From an uncultured Clostridia bacterium (lineage in GTDB: Bacteria > Bacillota > Clostridia > Oscillospirales > Ruminococcaceae), in the NCBI GenBank assembly GCA_947624745.1, contig CANQLR010000022.1, positions 1 through 46,483 on the forward strand: a stretch of DNA of 46,483 bases, in the 5' to 3' direction. The stretch's first letter is position 1. Every line of letters begins with the position of its first letter. This document shows positions 15,831 to 23,973 of the stretch, piece after piece. Made by a program: the position numbers and the translations under genes. The notes under the pieces were generated by a model, which was not told the DNA's origin, ran no database searches, and was given only the letters and a program-made list of their open reading frames with translations.

Positions 15831-15905
15831 CTGATAAGAAAACAGAGGTAAGAGGTCAGAAGTCAGATATTCGAGGTGTCGCCTTGCGACGGCGGGTTTT
15901 AAAAT
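15831..15905 (+). repeat. Dispersed AGAGGTC repeat, copy 1
   Basis: Short direct repeats of the type AGAGGTCAGA/AGTCAGA, then a core AGGTGTCGCCTTGCGACGGCGG ending in GGTTTT. The core contains the hairpin GTCGC-CTT-GCGAC. Copy 2 at 18345-18409, read on the other strand, has the same order of elements. The element lies in the otherwise gene-free space 15679-16072. Confidence 0.7.
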
Positions 15906-16029
15906 TCGCGACCCTTGCCGGCTCACCTTTTACCCTACGATATATATTATACTCCGAATTTTCAAAAAGTAAACCGGCAAAATATAAGAAAATATATCAA
16001 AGTTTCATGCAAAAAAGTTAAAAGTTGCA

Positions 16030-16065
16030 CAAAGAAAAGATGAGCCCCGCCGGTTGACGGGGCTT
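16030..16065 (-). terminator. pckG terminator
   Basis: Leftward AGCCCCG/CGGGGCT hairpin right after the pckG stop, followed by CTTTTCTTT. Confidence 0.8.
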
Positions 16066-16072
16066 AGTGTTA

Positions 16073-17863
16073 TTACTTGGAAAGTCTTGCCTTGAGGTTT
16101 GCAAGCTCCTCGGACAGCTCCTTCGGGAGCTTTTCGCCGAATTTCTTGTAGAATTCCTCGATACCGGCGGCCTCTTCCTTCCAGAGGTCCTTATCGACCG
16201 AGAGGAGGTCTGCGACGGTTTCGGTGGTGATGCCGTCGAGGCCCTCGACGTTGATGTCCTCCGGCTTCGGCTCATAGCCGATCGGGGTCTCTACCGCGTC
16301 GACGGCGCCCTCGCAGCGCTCGATGATCCAGTCAAGAACGCGCATATTGTCGCCGTAGCCCGGCCAGATGAAATCGCCGTTCTCATCGGTGCGGAACCAG
16401 TTGACGTTGAAGATCTTCGGAGCCTTGTCGCCTAAGATCTTGCCCATTTCGAGCCAGTGCGCCCAGTAATCGCCCATGTGGTAGCCGCAGAACGGGAGCA
16501 TAGCCATCGGGTCGCGGCGCACTACGCCGACTGCGCCGGTAGCGGCGGCGGTGGTCTCGGAGGCCATTATCGAGCCGACGAAGGTGCCATGCTGCCAGTT
16601 GAAGGACTGGTATACCAGCGGAGCGGTCTTGGCGCGTCTGCCGCCGAAGATCATCGCACTGATCGGCACGCCCTGCGGGTTATTGAACTCGGGAGAGATG
16701 CAGGGGCAGTTCTCGGCAGGGGCGGTGAAGCGGGAGTTCGGGTGGGCGAGCTTGTTGCCGGCGGCGACATACTCGGGGCCGTTGACCTTTTCGCCCTTCC
16801 ACTCGGTCGCGTTGACCGGCGGGTTCTTGTCGAGCTTCTCCCACCAAACGGTCATATCGTCGTTGTTGATGGCGACGTTGGTGAAGATGGTGTTCTTTCT
16901 TGTCGAGGCAAGAGCATTGAAGTTGGACTTTTCGTTGGTGCCGGGGGCAACGCCGAAGAAGCCGTTTTCGGGGTTGATGGCATAGAGCCTGCCGTCGGGG
17001 CCGGGCTTTAACCATGCGATGTCGTCGCCGACAGTCCAGACCTTATAGCCGCGCTTGGTGTAGCCCTCCGGCGGGATAAGCATTGCGAGGTTTGTCTTGC
17101 CGCAGGCGGACGGGAATGCCGCGGTGACGTACTTGATCTCGCCGTTCGGCTTCTCGATGCCGAGGATCAGCATATGCTCGGCCATCCAGCCCTCGTTCTT
17201 GCCCTGATAGGAGGCAATTCTTAAGGCGAAGCACTTTTTGCCGAGGAGGACGTTTCCGCCGTATGCCGAGTTGATCGACCAGATAGTGTTATCCTCGGGG
17301 AACTGGACGATGTAGCGCTTCTCGGGGTCGACGTCGGCCTTGGAGTGGAGTCCGCGGACGAAATCGTCGGAGGTGTCGCCGAGGTTCTTGAAGGCGTCGG
17401 CGCCCATGCGGGTCATTATCGCCATGTTGAGGACGACGTAGATGGAGTCGGTGACCTCAACGCCGACCTTTGCAAGCGGCGAGCCGATGGGGCCCATGGA
17501 GTAGGGAATGATATACATGGTGCGGTTTTTCATCACGCCGTCATACATCGGGGTGAGCTTTGCGTACATCTCCTTCGGGTCGCACCAGTTGTTGGTCGGG
17601 CCGGCGTCCTCCTTCTTGCGGGAGCAGATGAAGGTGCGGTCCTCAACGCGCGCGACGTCGTTCGGCTTGGTGCGGTGATAGAGGCAGCCGGGGAGCTTTT
17701 CCTCGTTGAGCTTTATCATCTCGCCGGTGGAGATAGCCTCGGCGCGGAGGGCGTCGAGCTGCTCCTTGGAGCCGTCGATCCACATAACCTTTTCGGGCTT
17801 GCAGAGCGCGATCATTTCGTCGACCCACTTGTTTACGTTAGGGTTTTTGGTCAAGCTTGCCAT
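16073..17863 (-). CDS. pckG: Phosphoenolpyruvate carboxykinase (GTP)
   Basis: A 596-residue GTP-dependent PEPCK, which interconverts oxaloacetate plus GTP with PEP, CO2 and GDP. The kinase loop motif FPSACGKTNLAM (near residues 227-238) with the mobile-loop cysteine is diagnostic of the GTP class; the ATP class uses a different loop. Other conserved parts are RTMYIIPYSMGP, MTRMG and FGGRRAKTAPLVYQ. Length matches the family. In fermentative anaerobes it often runs toward oxaloacetate for succinate or gluconeogenesis. It is monocistronic, with a strong AAGGAGAG site, tandem promoters, a leader of about 110 bases and its own terminator. Confidence 0.96.
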   Translation of the reverse strand: MASLTKNPNVNKWVDEMIALCKPEKVMWIDGSKEQLDALRAEAISTGEMIKLNEEKLPGCLYHRTKPNDVARVEDRTFICSRKKEDAGPTNNWCDPKEMYAKLTPMYDGVMKNRTMYIIPYSMGPIGSPLAKVGVEVTDSIYVVLNMAIMTRMGADAFKNLGDTSDDFVRGLHSKADVDPEKRYIVQFPEDNTIWSINSAYGGNVLLGKKCFALRIASYQGKNEGWMAEHMLILGIEKPNGEIKYVTAAFPSACGKTNLAMLIPPEGYTKRGYKVWTVGDDIAWLKPGPDGRLYAINPENGFFGVAPGTNEKSNFNALASTRKNTIFTNVAINNDDMTVWWEKLDKNPPVNATEWKGEKVNGPEYVAAGNKLAHPNSRFTAPAENCPCISPEFNNPQGVPISAMIFGGRRAKTAPLVYQSFNWQHGTFVGSIMASETTAAATGAVGVVRRDPMAMLPFCGYHMGDYWAHWLEMGKILGDKAPKIFNVNWFRTDENGDFIWPGYGDNMRVLDWIIERCEGAVDAVETPIGYEPKPEDINVEGLDGITTETVADLLSVDKDLWKEEAAGIEEFYKKFGEKLPKELSEELANLKARLSK

Positions 17864-17977
17864 ATGATTACTCTCCTTTATAAGATATATTAAGTAATTT
17901 TTGCCTTGGGAAAAAGCCGGTTACCTGACTTTTTCGGGACGTCTGATACCGTTTCTCGGGAAAGTCCAACTTTTCCT

Positions 17978-18014
17978 CATATACTATTTTATTATCATTT
18001 TGTCAAGATGTCAA
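17978..18014 (-). promoter_or_regulatory. Two overlapping pckG promoters
   Basis: Two leftward promoters are interleaved, offset by eight bases. The distal one is TTGACA (18009-18014)-17-TAAAAT (17986-17991). The proximal one is TTGACA (18001-18006)-17-TATATG (17978-17983). The roughly 110-base leader holds GACTTT/AAAGTC pairing that competes with a downstream AAAAAG/CTTTTT pairing. Confidence 0.7.
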
Positions 18015-18126
18015 GCGAATTGAGAAAGTTTTCACAGAATTTTCAGCAACGGATACGGAAATCATAAAAGTGTTGCGATATACTGTGTATATTGACAATT
18101 TGAAATATGGAATTGGAGGCAAAATT

Positions 18127-18336
18127 ATGAAATACCTCATAAAAGACACCACCCGCGAGGAGCGGGAGGCTATCGTCAGAAAGGGTCTTGGCTGCGACGG
18201 GAACGAGTGCGAGAACTGCTCGGCCTGCGGGCTTTACGGCGCGGGGGATATGCTTAAGCTGTATAAGCCGTATATCGACGGCGAGCGGGAACTGAGCGAG
18301 ATAAGCGCGACGTTTAACGGAGGAATTGTTCACTAA
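18127..18336 (+). CDS. Small cysteine-cluster protein, unknown function
   Basis: A 69-residue soluble protein with four cysteines packed near the middle (Cys23, Cys28, Cys31, Cys34; spacing C-x4-C-x2-C-x2-C), a likely zinc or iron-sulfur site, followed by YKPYIDGERELSEI. Similar short proteins seem common in gut Clostridia, but no function was recognised. The start at 18127 has a good GGAGG site eight bases upstream. A longer open frame from 18070 has no such site. It is divergent from pckG and followed by a repeat copy and a terminator. Confidence 0.72.
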   Translation: MKYLIKDTTREEREAIVRKGLGCDGNECENCSACGLYGAGDMLKLYKPYIDGERELSEISATFNGGIVH

Positions 18337-18344
18337 AGTGAATC

Positions 18345-18409
18345 AAAACCGCCGCCGAAGGCGACACCTTGTAAATCTGACCTCTGATCTCTGACCTCTG
18401 TCTTCTGTT
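18345..18409 (-). repeat. Dispersed AGAGGTC repeat, copy 2
   Basis: Read leftward: AACAGAAGACAGAGGTCAGA, further AGATC and AGGTC repeats, then AGGTGTCGCCTTCGGCGGCGG and TTTT. The core hairpin is CGCC-TTC-GGCG, where copy 1 has GTCGC-CTT-GCGAC, so the stem is kept while bases change. It lies between the cysteine-cluster gene and a terminator. Confidence 0.7.
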
Positions 18410-18425
18410 TGCCCGCTCCGGCCAA

Positions 18426-18477
18426 ACCAAAACGGGCCGCCCTGCTTAGTGCAAGGCGGTCCTTTTGGTTATTTTGC
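18426..18477. terminator. Strong hairpin terminator, probably bidirectional
   Basis: AACCAAAA plus a GC-rich arm pairs with its complement ending TTTTGGTT around a TTAGT loop (18426-18470), followed rightward by ATTTTGCTTTTTTT. Leftward it closes the carA-carB unit right at the stop of the 66-residue gene. Rightward it can end the cysteine-cluster transcript. Confidence 0.75.
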
Positions 18478-18669
18478 TTTTTTTGCACTGATCGCTCCGA
18501 CAATGCCGACGACGATGAGGACAATGCCCGCGAAGAACATTATCTTTATGACGGCGGCCATGAACGGAGGGCCGGAAAGGGTCGGGTTTGACAGTCCGAA
18601 GACGAACATTCCGGCGGAGAGGAGCACTAAGAGCACTCCTATGGCGGAAATCGCAAGCGATACCTTCAT
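18469..18669 (-). CDS. Small two-helix membrane protein, unknown function
   Basis: A 66-residue protein with two predicted membrane helices (about 5-25 and 38-60), joined by a short polar loop (NPTLSGPP), and a basic C-terminus (AKKAK). An excellent AAGGAGG site lies seven bases before the start, and the gene follows carB-dapF by 15 bases, so it is likely the last gene of that operon. No family was recognised. It could be a small-molecule exporter component or a regulatory microprotein, but nothing in the sequence decides this. Confidence 0.65.
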   Translation of the reverse strand: MKVSLAISAIGVLLVLLSAGMFVFGLSNPTLSGPPFMAAVIKIMFFAGIVLIVVGIVGAISAKKAK

Positions 18670-18684
18670 GTGCTGCCTCCTTAT

Positions 18685-21600
18685 TTAAAACTCGAATTCG
18701 CCGTCAAAGACCTTGACGACGTTGCCTGTGAGGGTGACTTGGTCGTCGGTGTAATTCACGGTCAGGTCTCCGCCTTTGAGCTTCACCGTGACGTCGGTGC
18801 CCTTGTCGCAGAAGCCGTTTTCGACGGCGGCTATGACCGCGGCGCAGGCCCCGGTGCCGCAGGCGAGGGTCTCGCCGTTGCCGCGCTCCCAGACGCGCAT
18901 TCTCAGGGTGTGGCGGTTGACTATCCTGACAAATTCGGTGTTTATCCTCTCGGGAAAGAGGCGGTGGTATTCAAACTTCGGGCCGAGCTTTTCGAGGTCG
19001 AGCCGGTCGATGTCCTCCATAAAGAGAACGCAGTGGGGATTTCCTATCCCGACGCAGGTCGCGCGGTACTCCATGCCGTCAACCTTGATCGGAACGTCTA
19101 TCATCGTTTCGGTATCGCTTATCGCGGGGAGGTTCGCGGCCTTAAGCTCGGCTTTTCCCATCGCGACCGAGACGGAGTTGACGAGCCCGTCGCGGATATA
19201 GAGCTTTAAGCTGTGAACGCCGCTGACAGTCTCTATCGTGATGTCCTCGGAGTTGACAAGCCCGTTGTCGTAGAGGTACTTCGCCACGCAGCGGATATTG
19301 TTGCCCGCCATTTTGCCCTCCGAGCCGTCGCGGTTGAAGGTGCGCATTTTCGCGTCGGCGACGTCGGAGTGCTCAATTAAGACTATGCCGCTCGCGCCGA
19401 TCCCGTAGTGCTCGGGGCAGAGGCTCACGCAGAGGCTCTCGGGGTATGTTATCGCGCCGTCGAAGTTCGGGAGGAAGATATAGTCGTTTCCCGCGGACTG
19501 CATCTTCGAGAATTTTATCTTCGAGCGGCTGGTGCGCATCCTGTTGATGTTCACAAGCTCGGTGTTTAAGCAGTTGAAGCGGCTCGCGATTATGTCTGCG
19601 AGGGCGTTCGCGGTGTCAAGCGACGTCAGGCAGGGTATACCGAGCTGCATCGCGCGGCGGTGAAGGGCGATATAGTCGCCGACGGAGCGGTCGTGTATCG
19701 CGCCGGTGTAGATGATGTAGCCGATCTTGCCGCTCTCCAAAAGCTCGGTCAGCTCGCCCGAGTCCTCGGCGTCCTTTACATAGTGGACGGGTATGCCGAG
19801 CTGGGCGATGTCCTTCGCGGTGCCGCCGGTGGCGTAAAGCTCGACCCCGAGGTCGTAAAAGCGCTTGGCAAGGCTTATGGTGTCGTTGTAATCGGCCTCC
19901 TCGACGCTTATTAAGATACCCTTTTCGGAGGCGTTGGAGGAATCGGTGCGGAACCCTGCCGCAGTTAAGCCCTTGAAGAGCGCCTCGGGCATGGTCTTGC
20001 CTATACCTAAGACCTCGCCGGTGGATTTCATCTCGGGTCCTAAGATGGAGTTTGCGTCGGTGAGCTTTTCAAAGCTGAACACCGGCACCTTGACCGCGTA
20101 GTACGGGGGCGACTTGTGAAGGCCGGTGCCGTAGCCGAGGTCTTTCAGCTTTGCGCCGAGCATGACCTTGGAGGCGATATCGACCATCGGGACGTTCGTG
20201 ACCTTCGAGATGTAGGGGACCGTCCTTGAAGCGCGGGGGTTGACCTCGATGACGTAGAGCTCGTTGTCGTAGATGAGATACTGTATATTCACAAGGCCCT
20301 TTGTCTTAAGTCCGAGGGCGAGCTTTTCGGAACAGTCGCAGATTATCTTTAAGAAGCGGTCGCTCAGGTTATACGGCGGATAGACCGCGATGGAGTCGCC
20401 CGAGTGTATCCCCGCGCGCTCGATATGCTCCATGATGCCGGGGATCAGAACGTCCTCGCCGTCAGAGATGACGTCGACCTCGAGCTCTATCCCGGGCATA
20501 TATTTATCGACCAAAACCGGGTTTTCGATACCCTGCGCGAGTATCGCCTTCATGTATTTCGAGGTGTGGGAGGGCGTGCGGGAGATGGTCATGTTCTGAC
20601 CGCCGATGACGTAGGACGGGCGAAGAAGTACGGGATAACCAAGCCTTTCGGCGGCGGAAAGAGCCTCCTCTTCGGTGAGAACCCCCATGCCGCGGGGGCG
20701 CTTTATCGCGAGGGATTCCAGCAGCTCGTCAAAGCGCGCCCTGTCCTCGGCGATGTCGATGCTCTCGGCGGAGGTGCCGAGTATGCGAATGCCCTTTTCG
20801 TCCAAAAATTTGGTGAGTTTTATCGCCGTCTGTCCGCCGAACGCCACCACAACGCCGACCGGGTGCTCGACGTTTATGATGTTCATGACGTCCTCGGGGC
20901 AAAGCGGCTCAAAGTAGAGCCTGTCCGCGGTGTCATAGTCGGTCGAGACGGTCTCGGGGTTGTTGTTTACGATAACGACGTCGTAGCCGAGATCTCTTAA
21001 AGTCCAGACGCAGTGGACCGAGCTGTAGTCGAACTCTATCCCCTGCCCTATTCTAATCGGGCCGGAACCGAGGACCATTACGACCGGCTTTCCGCTGCGT
21101 TCAAATGTCCTTGCCTCGCAGGCGGCTTCGCAGGTCGAATAGAAGTAAGGGGTCACGGCGTCGAATTCGGCTCCGCAGGTGTCGACCATTTTATAGCCGA
21201 AGCGAAGCGCCGGGAGCTCCTTTTCGCCCGAGAGGCGCTTTATCGCTTCGTCGGTGTAGCCGAGCTTCTTGGCTCTTTCGTAGTCGCCCGGCTTGAGGCC
21301 GTTTGCGATAGACTTTTCAAATTCGGCGAGGCCCTTGAACTTTTCGAGGAACCACTCGTCGATCATGGTTATTTCGTGGATAGTTTCGACCGAAACTCCC
21401 GCCTTCAAAGCCTCGAAAACGGTGAAGATGCGGCGGTCGTTCTGCTCGTGAAGGCGCTCAAGGACCGGCTTATCGCTCAACGGCGCGGCGTTCAGGGTAT
21501 CAAGAGAAATTTCCGCGCCGCGAACGGCCTTTAGCATCGCCATTTCAAAGCTCGGGGCAATACTCATGACCTCGCCGGTGGCCTTCATCTGGGTGCCGAG

Positions 21601-22713
21601 GGTGCGGGTCGAGCCGGAGAATTTATCGAACGGGAACTTCGGCATTTTCACGACCACATAGTCGAGCGTCGGCTCGAAGCAGGCGCAGGTCTTGCCGGTT
21701 ATCTCGTTTTTGATCTCGTCCAGGGAGTAGCCGAGGGCTATTTTGGTGGTGATCTTCGCGATCGGGTAGCCGGTTGCCTTTGAGGCAAGGGCGGACGAGC
21801 GCGAAACGCGGGGGTTGACCTCGATGACGGCGTATTCAAAGCTCTCGGGGTTCAGGGCGAACTGGCAGTTGCAGCCGCCGACGATGCCTATCGAGCTTAT
21901 TATGTCGAGCGAGGCGGTGCGGAGCATCTGATACTCCTTATCGGAAAGGGTGAGCGCCGGGGCGACGACTATCGAGTCGCCGGTGTGGACGCCGACCGGG
22001 TCGATGTTTTCCATCGAGCAGACCGCGATGACGTTCCCGAGGGCGTCGCGCATCGTCTCAAATTCAATTTCCTTCCAGCCCGAGATGCACTTTTCTATAA
22101 GCACCTGCGTGATCGGCGAGGCGTCGAGGCCGGTCTTTGCGATTATTTTCAGCTCGTCCTTATCGGCGGCGATACCACCGCCCGAGCCTCCGAGGGTGAA
22201 CGCCGGGCGGACTATCACGGGGTATCCTATCCTGTCGGCGATCTCGAGCGCGCCGTCGACGGTGTTCGTGATGTCGGACGGGACTACCGGCTGGCCGATC
22301 GCCTTCATGGTGTCGCGGAAAAGCTCCCTGTCCTCGGCCTTGTCTATCGCGTCGATGTCCGAGCCCAAGAGCCTCACGCAGTATTTTTCAAGCACGCCCA
22401 TCTTCGAGAGCTGCATGGCGACGGTGAGGCCGGTCTGCCCGCCGAGACCCGCCAAAAGGCCGTCGGGGCGCTCCTTCTCGATTATCCTTGCGACCGTTTC
22501 GGCGTTTAAGGGTTCAAGATAAATTTCGTCGGCTAAGTTTTTGTCGGTCATTATCGTCGCGGGGTTGGAGTTGACAAGTACGACGTTTATCCCCTCCTGC
22601 CGTAAAACGCGGCAGGCCTGAGCGCCGGCGTAGTCAAACTCCGCCGCCTGGCCTATGATTATCGGCCCCGAGCCTATCACGAGGACTTTTTTTACTGTCA
22701 GATCCTTAGGCAT
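18685..22713 (-). CDS. carB: Carbamoyl-phosphate synthase large subunit fused to a diaminopimelate epimerase-like domain
   Basis: One uninterrupted 1342-residue frame. Residues 1 to about 1060 are a complete CarB: two ATP-grasp halves (first with GSGPIIIGQAAEFDYAG and IVRPAFTLGGSGGG, second with GSGPIRIGQGIEFDYSS and LLRPSYVIGGQNM) and the C-terminal allosteric MGS domain (YATGGTAKDIA). Residues from about 1065 to 1342 match DapF: KMQSAGNDYIF, NRDGSEGKM, GNPHCVLF and ERGNGETLACGTGACA. The second catalytic cysteine is present (Cys1285). The first, normally in CGNG, is replaced (Ala1136 in MAGNNIRC), and GIGADG reads GIGASG. The start overlaps carA by eight bases. CarB makes carbamoyl phosphate for arginine and pyrimidines. 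Whether the DapF-like part is an active epimerase is doubtful. Confidence 0.93.
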   Translation of the reverse strand: MPKDLTVKKVLVIGSGPIIIGQAAEFDYAGAQACRVLRQEGINVVLVNSNPATIMTDKNLADEIYLEPLNAETVARIIEKERPDGLLAGLGGQTGLTVAMQLSKMGVLEKYCVRLLGSDIDAIDKAEDRELFRDTMKAIGQPVVPSDITNTVDGALEIADRIGYPVIVRPAFTLGGSGGGIAADKDELKIIAKTGLDASPITQVLIEKCISGWKEIEFETMRDALGNVIAVCSMENIDPVGVHTGDSIVVAPALTLSDKEYQMLRTASLDIISSIGIVGGCNCQFALNPESFEYAVIEVNPRVSRSSALASKATGYPIAKITTKIALGYSLDEIKNEITGKTCACFEPTLDYVVVKMPKFPFDKFSGSTRTLGTQMKATGEVMSIAPSFEMAMLKAVRGAEISLDTLNAAPLSDKPVLERLHEQNDRRIFTVFEALKAGVSVETIHEITMIDEWFLEKFKGLAEFEKSIANGLKPGDYERAKKLGYTDEAIKRLSGEKELPALRFGYKMVDTCGAEFDAVTPYFYSTCEAACEARTFERSGKPVVMVLGSGPIRIGQGIEFDYSSVHCVWTLRDLGYDVVIVNNNPETVSTDYDTADRLYFEPLCPEDVMNIINVEHPVGVVVAFGGQTAIKLTKFLDEKGIRILGTSAESIDIAEDRARFDELLESLAIKRPRGMGVLTEEEALSAAERLGYPVLLRPSYVIGGQNMTISRTPSHTSKYMKAILAQGIENPVLVDKYMPGIELEVDVISDGEDVLIPGIMEHIERAGIHSGDSIAVYPPYNLSDRFLKIICDCSEKLALGLKTKGLVNIQYLIYDNELYVIEVNPRASRTVPYISKVTNVPMVDIASKVMLGAKLKDLGYGTGLHKSPPYYAVKVPVFSFEKLTDANSILGPEMKSTGEVLGIGKTMPEALFKGLTAAGFRTDSSNASEKGILISVEEADYNDTISLAKRFYDLGVELYATGGTAKDIAQLGIPVHYVKDAEDSGELTELLESGKIGYIIYTGAIHDRSVGDYIALHRRAMQLGIPCLTSLDTANALADIIASRFNCLNTELVNINRMRTSRSKIKFSKMQSAGNDYIFLPNFDGAITYPESLCVSLCPEHYGIGASGIVLIEHSDVADAKMRTFNRDGSEGKMAGNNIRCVAKYLYDNGLVNSEDITIETVSGVHSLKLYIRDGLVNSVSVAMGKAELKAANLPAISDTETMIDVPIKVDGMEYRATCVGIGNPHCVLFMEDIDRLDLEKLGPKFEYHRLFPERINTEFVRIVNRHTLRMRVWERGNGETLACGTGACAAVIAAVENGFCDKGTDVTVKLKGGDLTVNYTDDQVTLTGNVVKVFDGEFEF

Positions 22714-23794
22714 TTTCGCTGCCTCCCATCATTTTAATAAAGCGGTCGAACAAAAATCCGGTGTCGCGGGGGCCTCCGCAGGCCTCGGGGTGGAACTGCA
22801 CCGTGAAGCAGTTTTTGCCGGGGTATTCCATTCCCTCGCAGCTCTGATCGTTGGCGTTTACGAAGGTCTCGCGGCCGATCCCCTTAAGGCTGTCCGACAC
22901 GACCGCGTAGCCGTGGTTCTGGCTGGTGATGTATGTCCTGCCGCCGATGAGGTCCTTGACAGGCTGGTTCGCGCCGCGGTGGCCGTATTTGAGCTTCACC
23001 GTCTTTCCGCCCATGGCGAGCGCCGTGAGCTGGTGGCCGAGGCATATCCCGAAGACCGGGACCTTTCCTATCATCTTTTTGAGCTCCTCTATCGGGCCGA
23101 CGTTCTCCTCGGGGTCTCCCGGGCCGTTCGAGAGCATTATGCCGTCGGGGTTTATCCCCAAGACCTCCTCGGCCTTCGCGCTCTCGGGGAAGCAGGTGAC
23201 CTCGCAGCCGCGCTGCTGAAGGCTCCTGATTATATTCATCTTCGCGCCGTAGTCCATGAGCGCCACGCGGTAGAGCTTTTGCCCCTCGGCGGGATAGACC
23301 TTTACCTCTCCCCCGCTGACCGTTTTTACGGCGTTTCTCATGGCATAGCTCTTTATCTCATCAAGACCGTTCGGCACCTCGGAGCAGATCATGGCGTTCA
23401 TCACGCCCTCCTCGCGGATCGTCCTTGTGATCTCGCGGGTGTCGACCCCGGCTATCCCGGGGATGTCGTTTTCTATGAGGAATTTTTCCAGCTCGCCCTC
23501 GGAGCGGAAGTTCGAGGGCGTTTCGCAGAGCTCGCGGACGACGTAGCCCCGAACGGCGGTCTTTCCCTCGAAATCGGGGGAGATCACGCCGTAATTTCCG
23601 ATGAGCGGGAAGGTGTGCATGACTATCTGCCCGCAGTAGCTCGGGTCGGTAAGGGTCTCGAGGTACCCGGTCATGCCGGTCGTGAAAACAAGCTCTCCTA
23701 TGCTGTCGCGGCAGGAGCCTATCCGCCGCCCCTCGTAAACGGTGCCGTTTGAAAGAACAAGATACGCCTTTTTCGATTCTTTTTGGGTGTTCAT
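22706..23794 (-). CDS. carA: Carbamoyl-phosphate synthase small subunit
   Basis: A 362-residue glutamine-hydrolysing subunit that feeds ammonia to CarB. The N-terminal CarA-specific domain has GELVFTTGMTGYLETLTDPSY. The C-terminal class I amidotransferase domain has SNGPGDPEE, the nucleophile cysteine in GICLGHQLTALA, and the His-Glu of FHPEA. Length fits the family. It has its own promoter and a leader of about 50 bases, and overlaps carB by eight bases. The unit lies directly downstream of argGHF, consistent with a main role in arginine synthesis. Confidence 0.96.
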   Translation of the reverse strand: MNTQKESKKAYLVLSNGTVYEGRRIGSCRDSIGELVFTTGMTGYLETLTDPSYCGQIVMHTFPLIGNYGVISPDFEGKTAVRGYVVRELCETPSNFRSEGELEKFLIENDIPGIAGVDTREITRTIREEGVMNAMICSEVPNGLDEIKSYAMRNAVKTVSGGEVKVYPAEGQKLYRVALMDYGAKMNIIRSLQQRGCEVTCFPESAKAEEVLGINPDGIMLSNGPGDPEENVGPIEELKKMIGKVPVFGICLGHQLTALAMGGKTVKLKYGHRGANQPVKDLIGGRTYITSQNHGYAVVSDSLKGIGRETFVNANDQSCEGMEYPGKNCFTVQFHPEACGGPRDTGFLFDRFIKMMGGSENA

Positions 23795-23852
23795 ACAGTT
23801 TTCCGTCCTTTATATACTTTTATGCCCTTCGGGCTTGCACTTTATCCTTTTG

Positions 23853-23881
23853 AGTATATCATATCGCGGTGTGCTTTTCAA
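23853..23881 (-). promoter_or_regulatory. carA-carB promoter
   Basis: TTGAAA (23876-23881), 17 bases, TATACT (23853-23858), leftward. A small GCCC-GAA-GGGC hairpin lies in the leader near 23824-23834. Confidence 0.8.
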
Positions 23882-23933
23882 TAGGTTATTAAAGCTTTTT
23901 AACAATTATTTTTTATGTAATTCTTTGCATTTT

Positions 23934-23964
23934 CTTCAAAAAAATCACCGCCAAGGCGGTGATA
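23934..23964 (-). terminator. Terminator after argF
   Basis: Leftward perfect hairpin ATCACCGCC/GGCGGTGAT followed by seven T, just after argF. It separates argGHF from carAB. Confidence 0.9.
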
Positions 23965-23973
23965 GGAAAAATG

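Noticed and set aside
22655-23752. Long open frames opposite carA, and similar ones opposite pyrG (35165-36346), htpG and pnp
   Set aside because: They mirror the high-GC codon pattern of the true genes, match no family and lack ribosome-binding sites.
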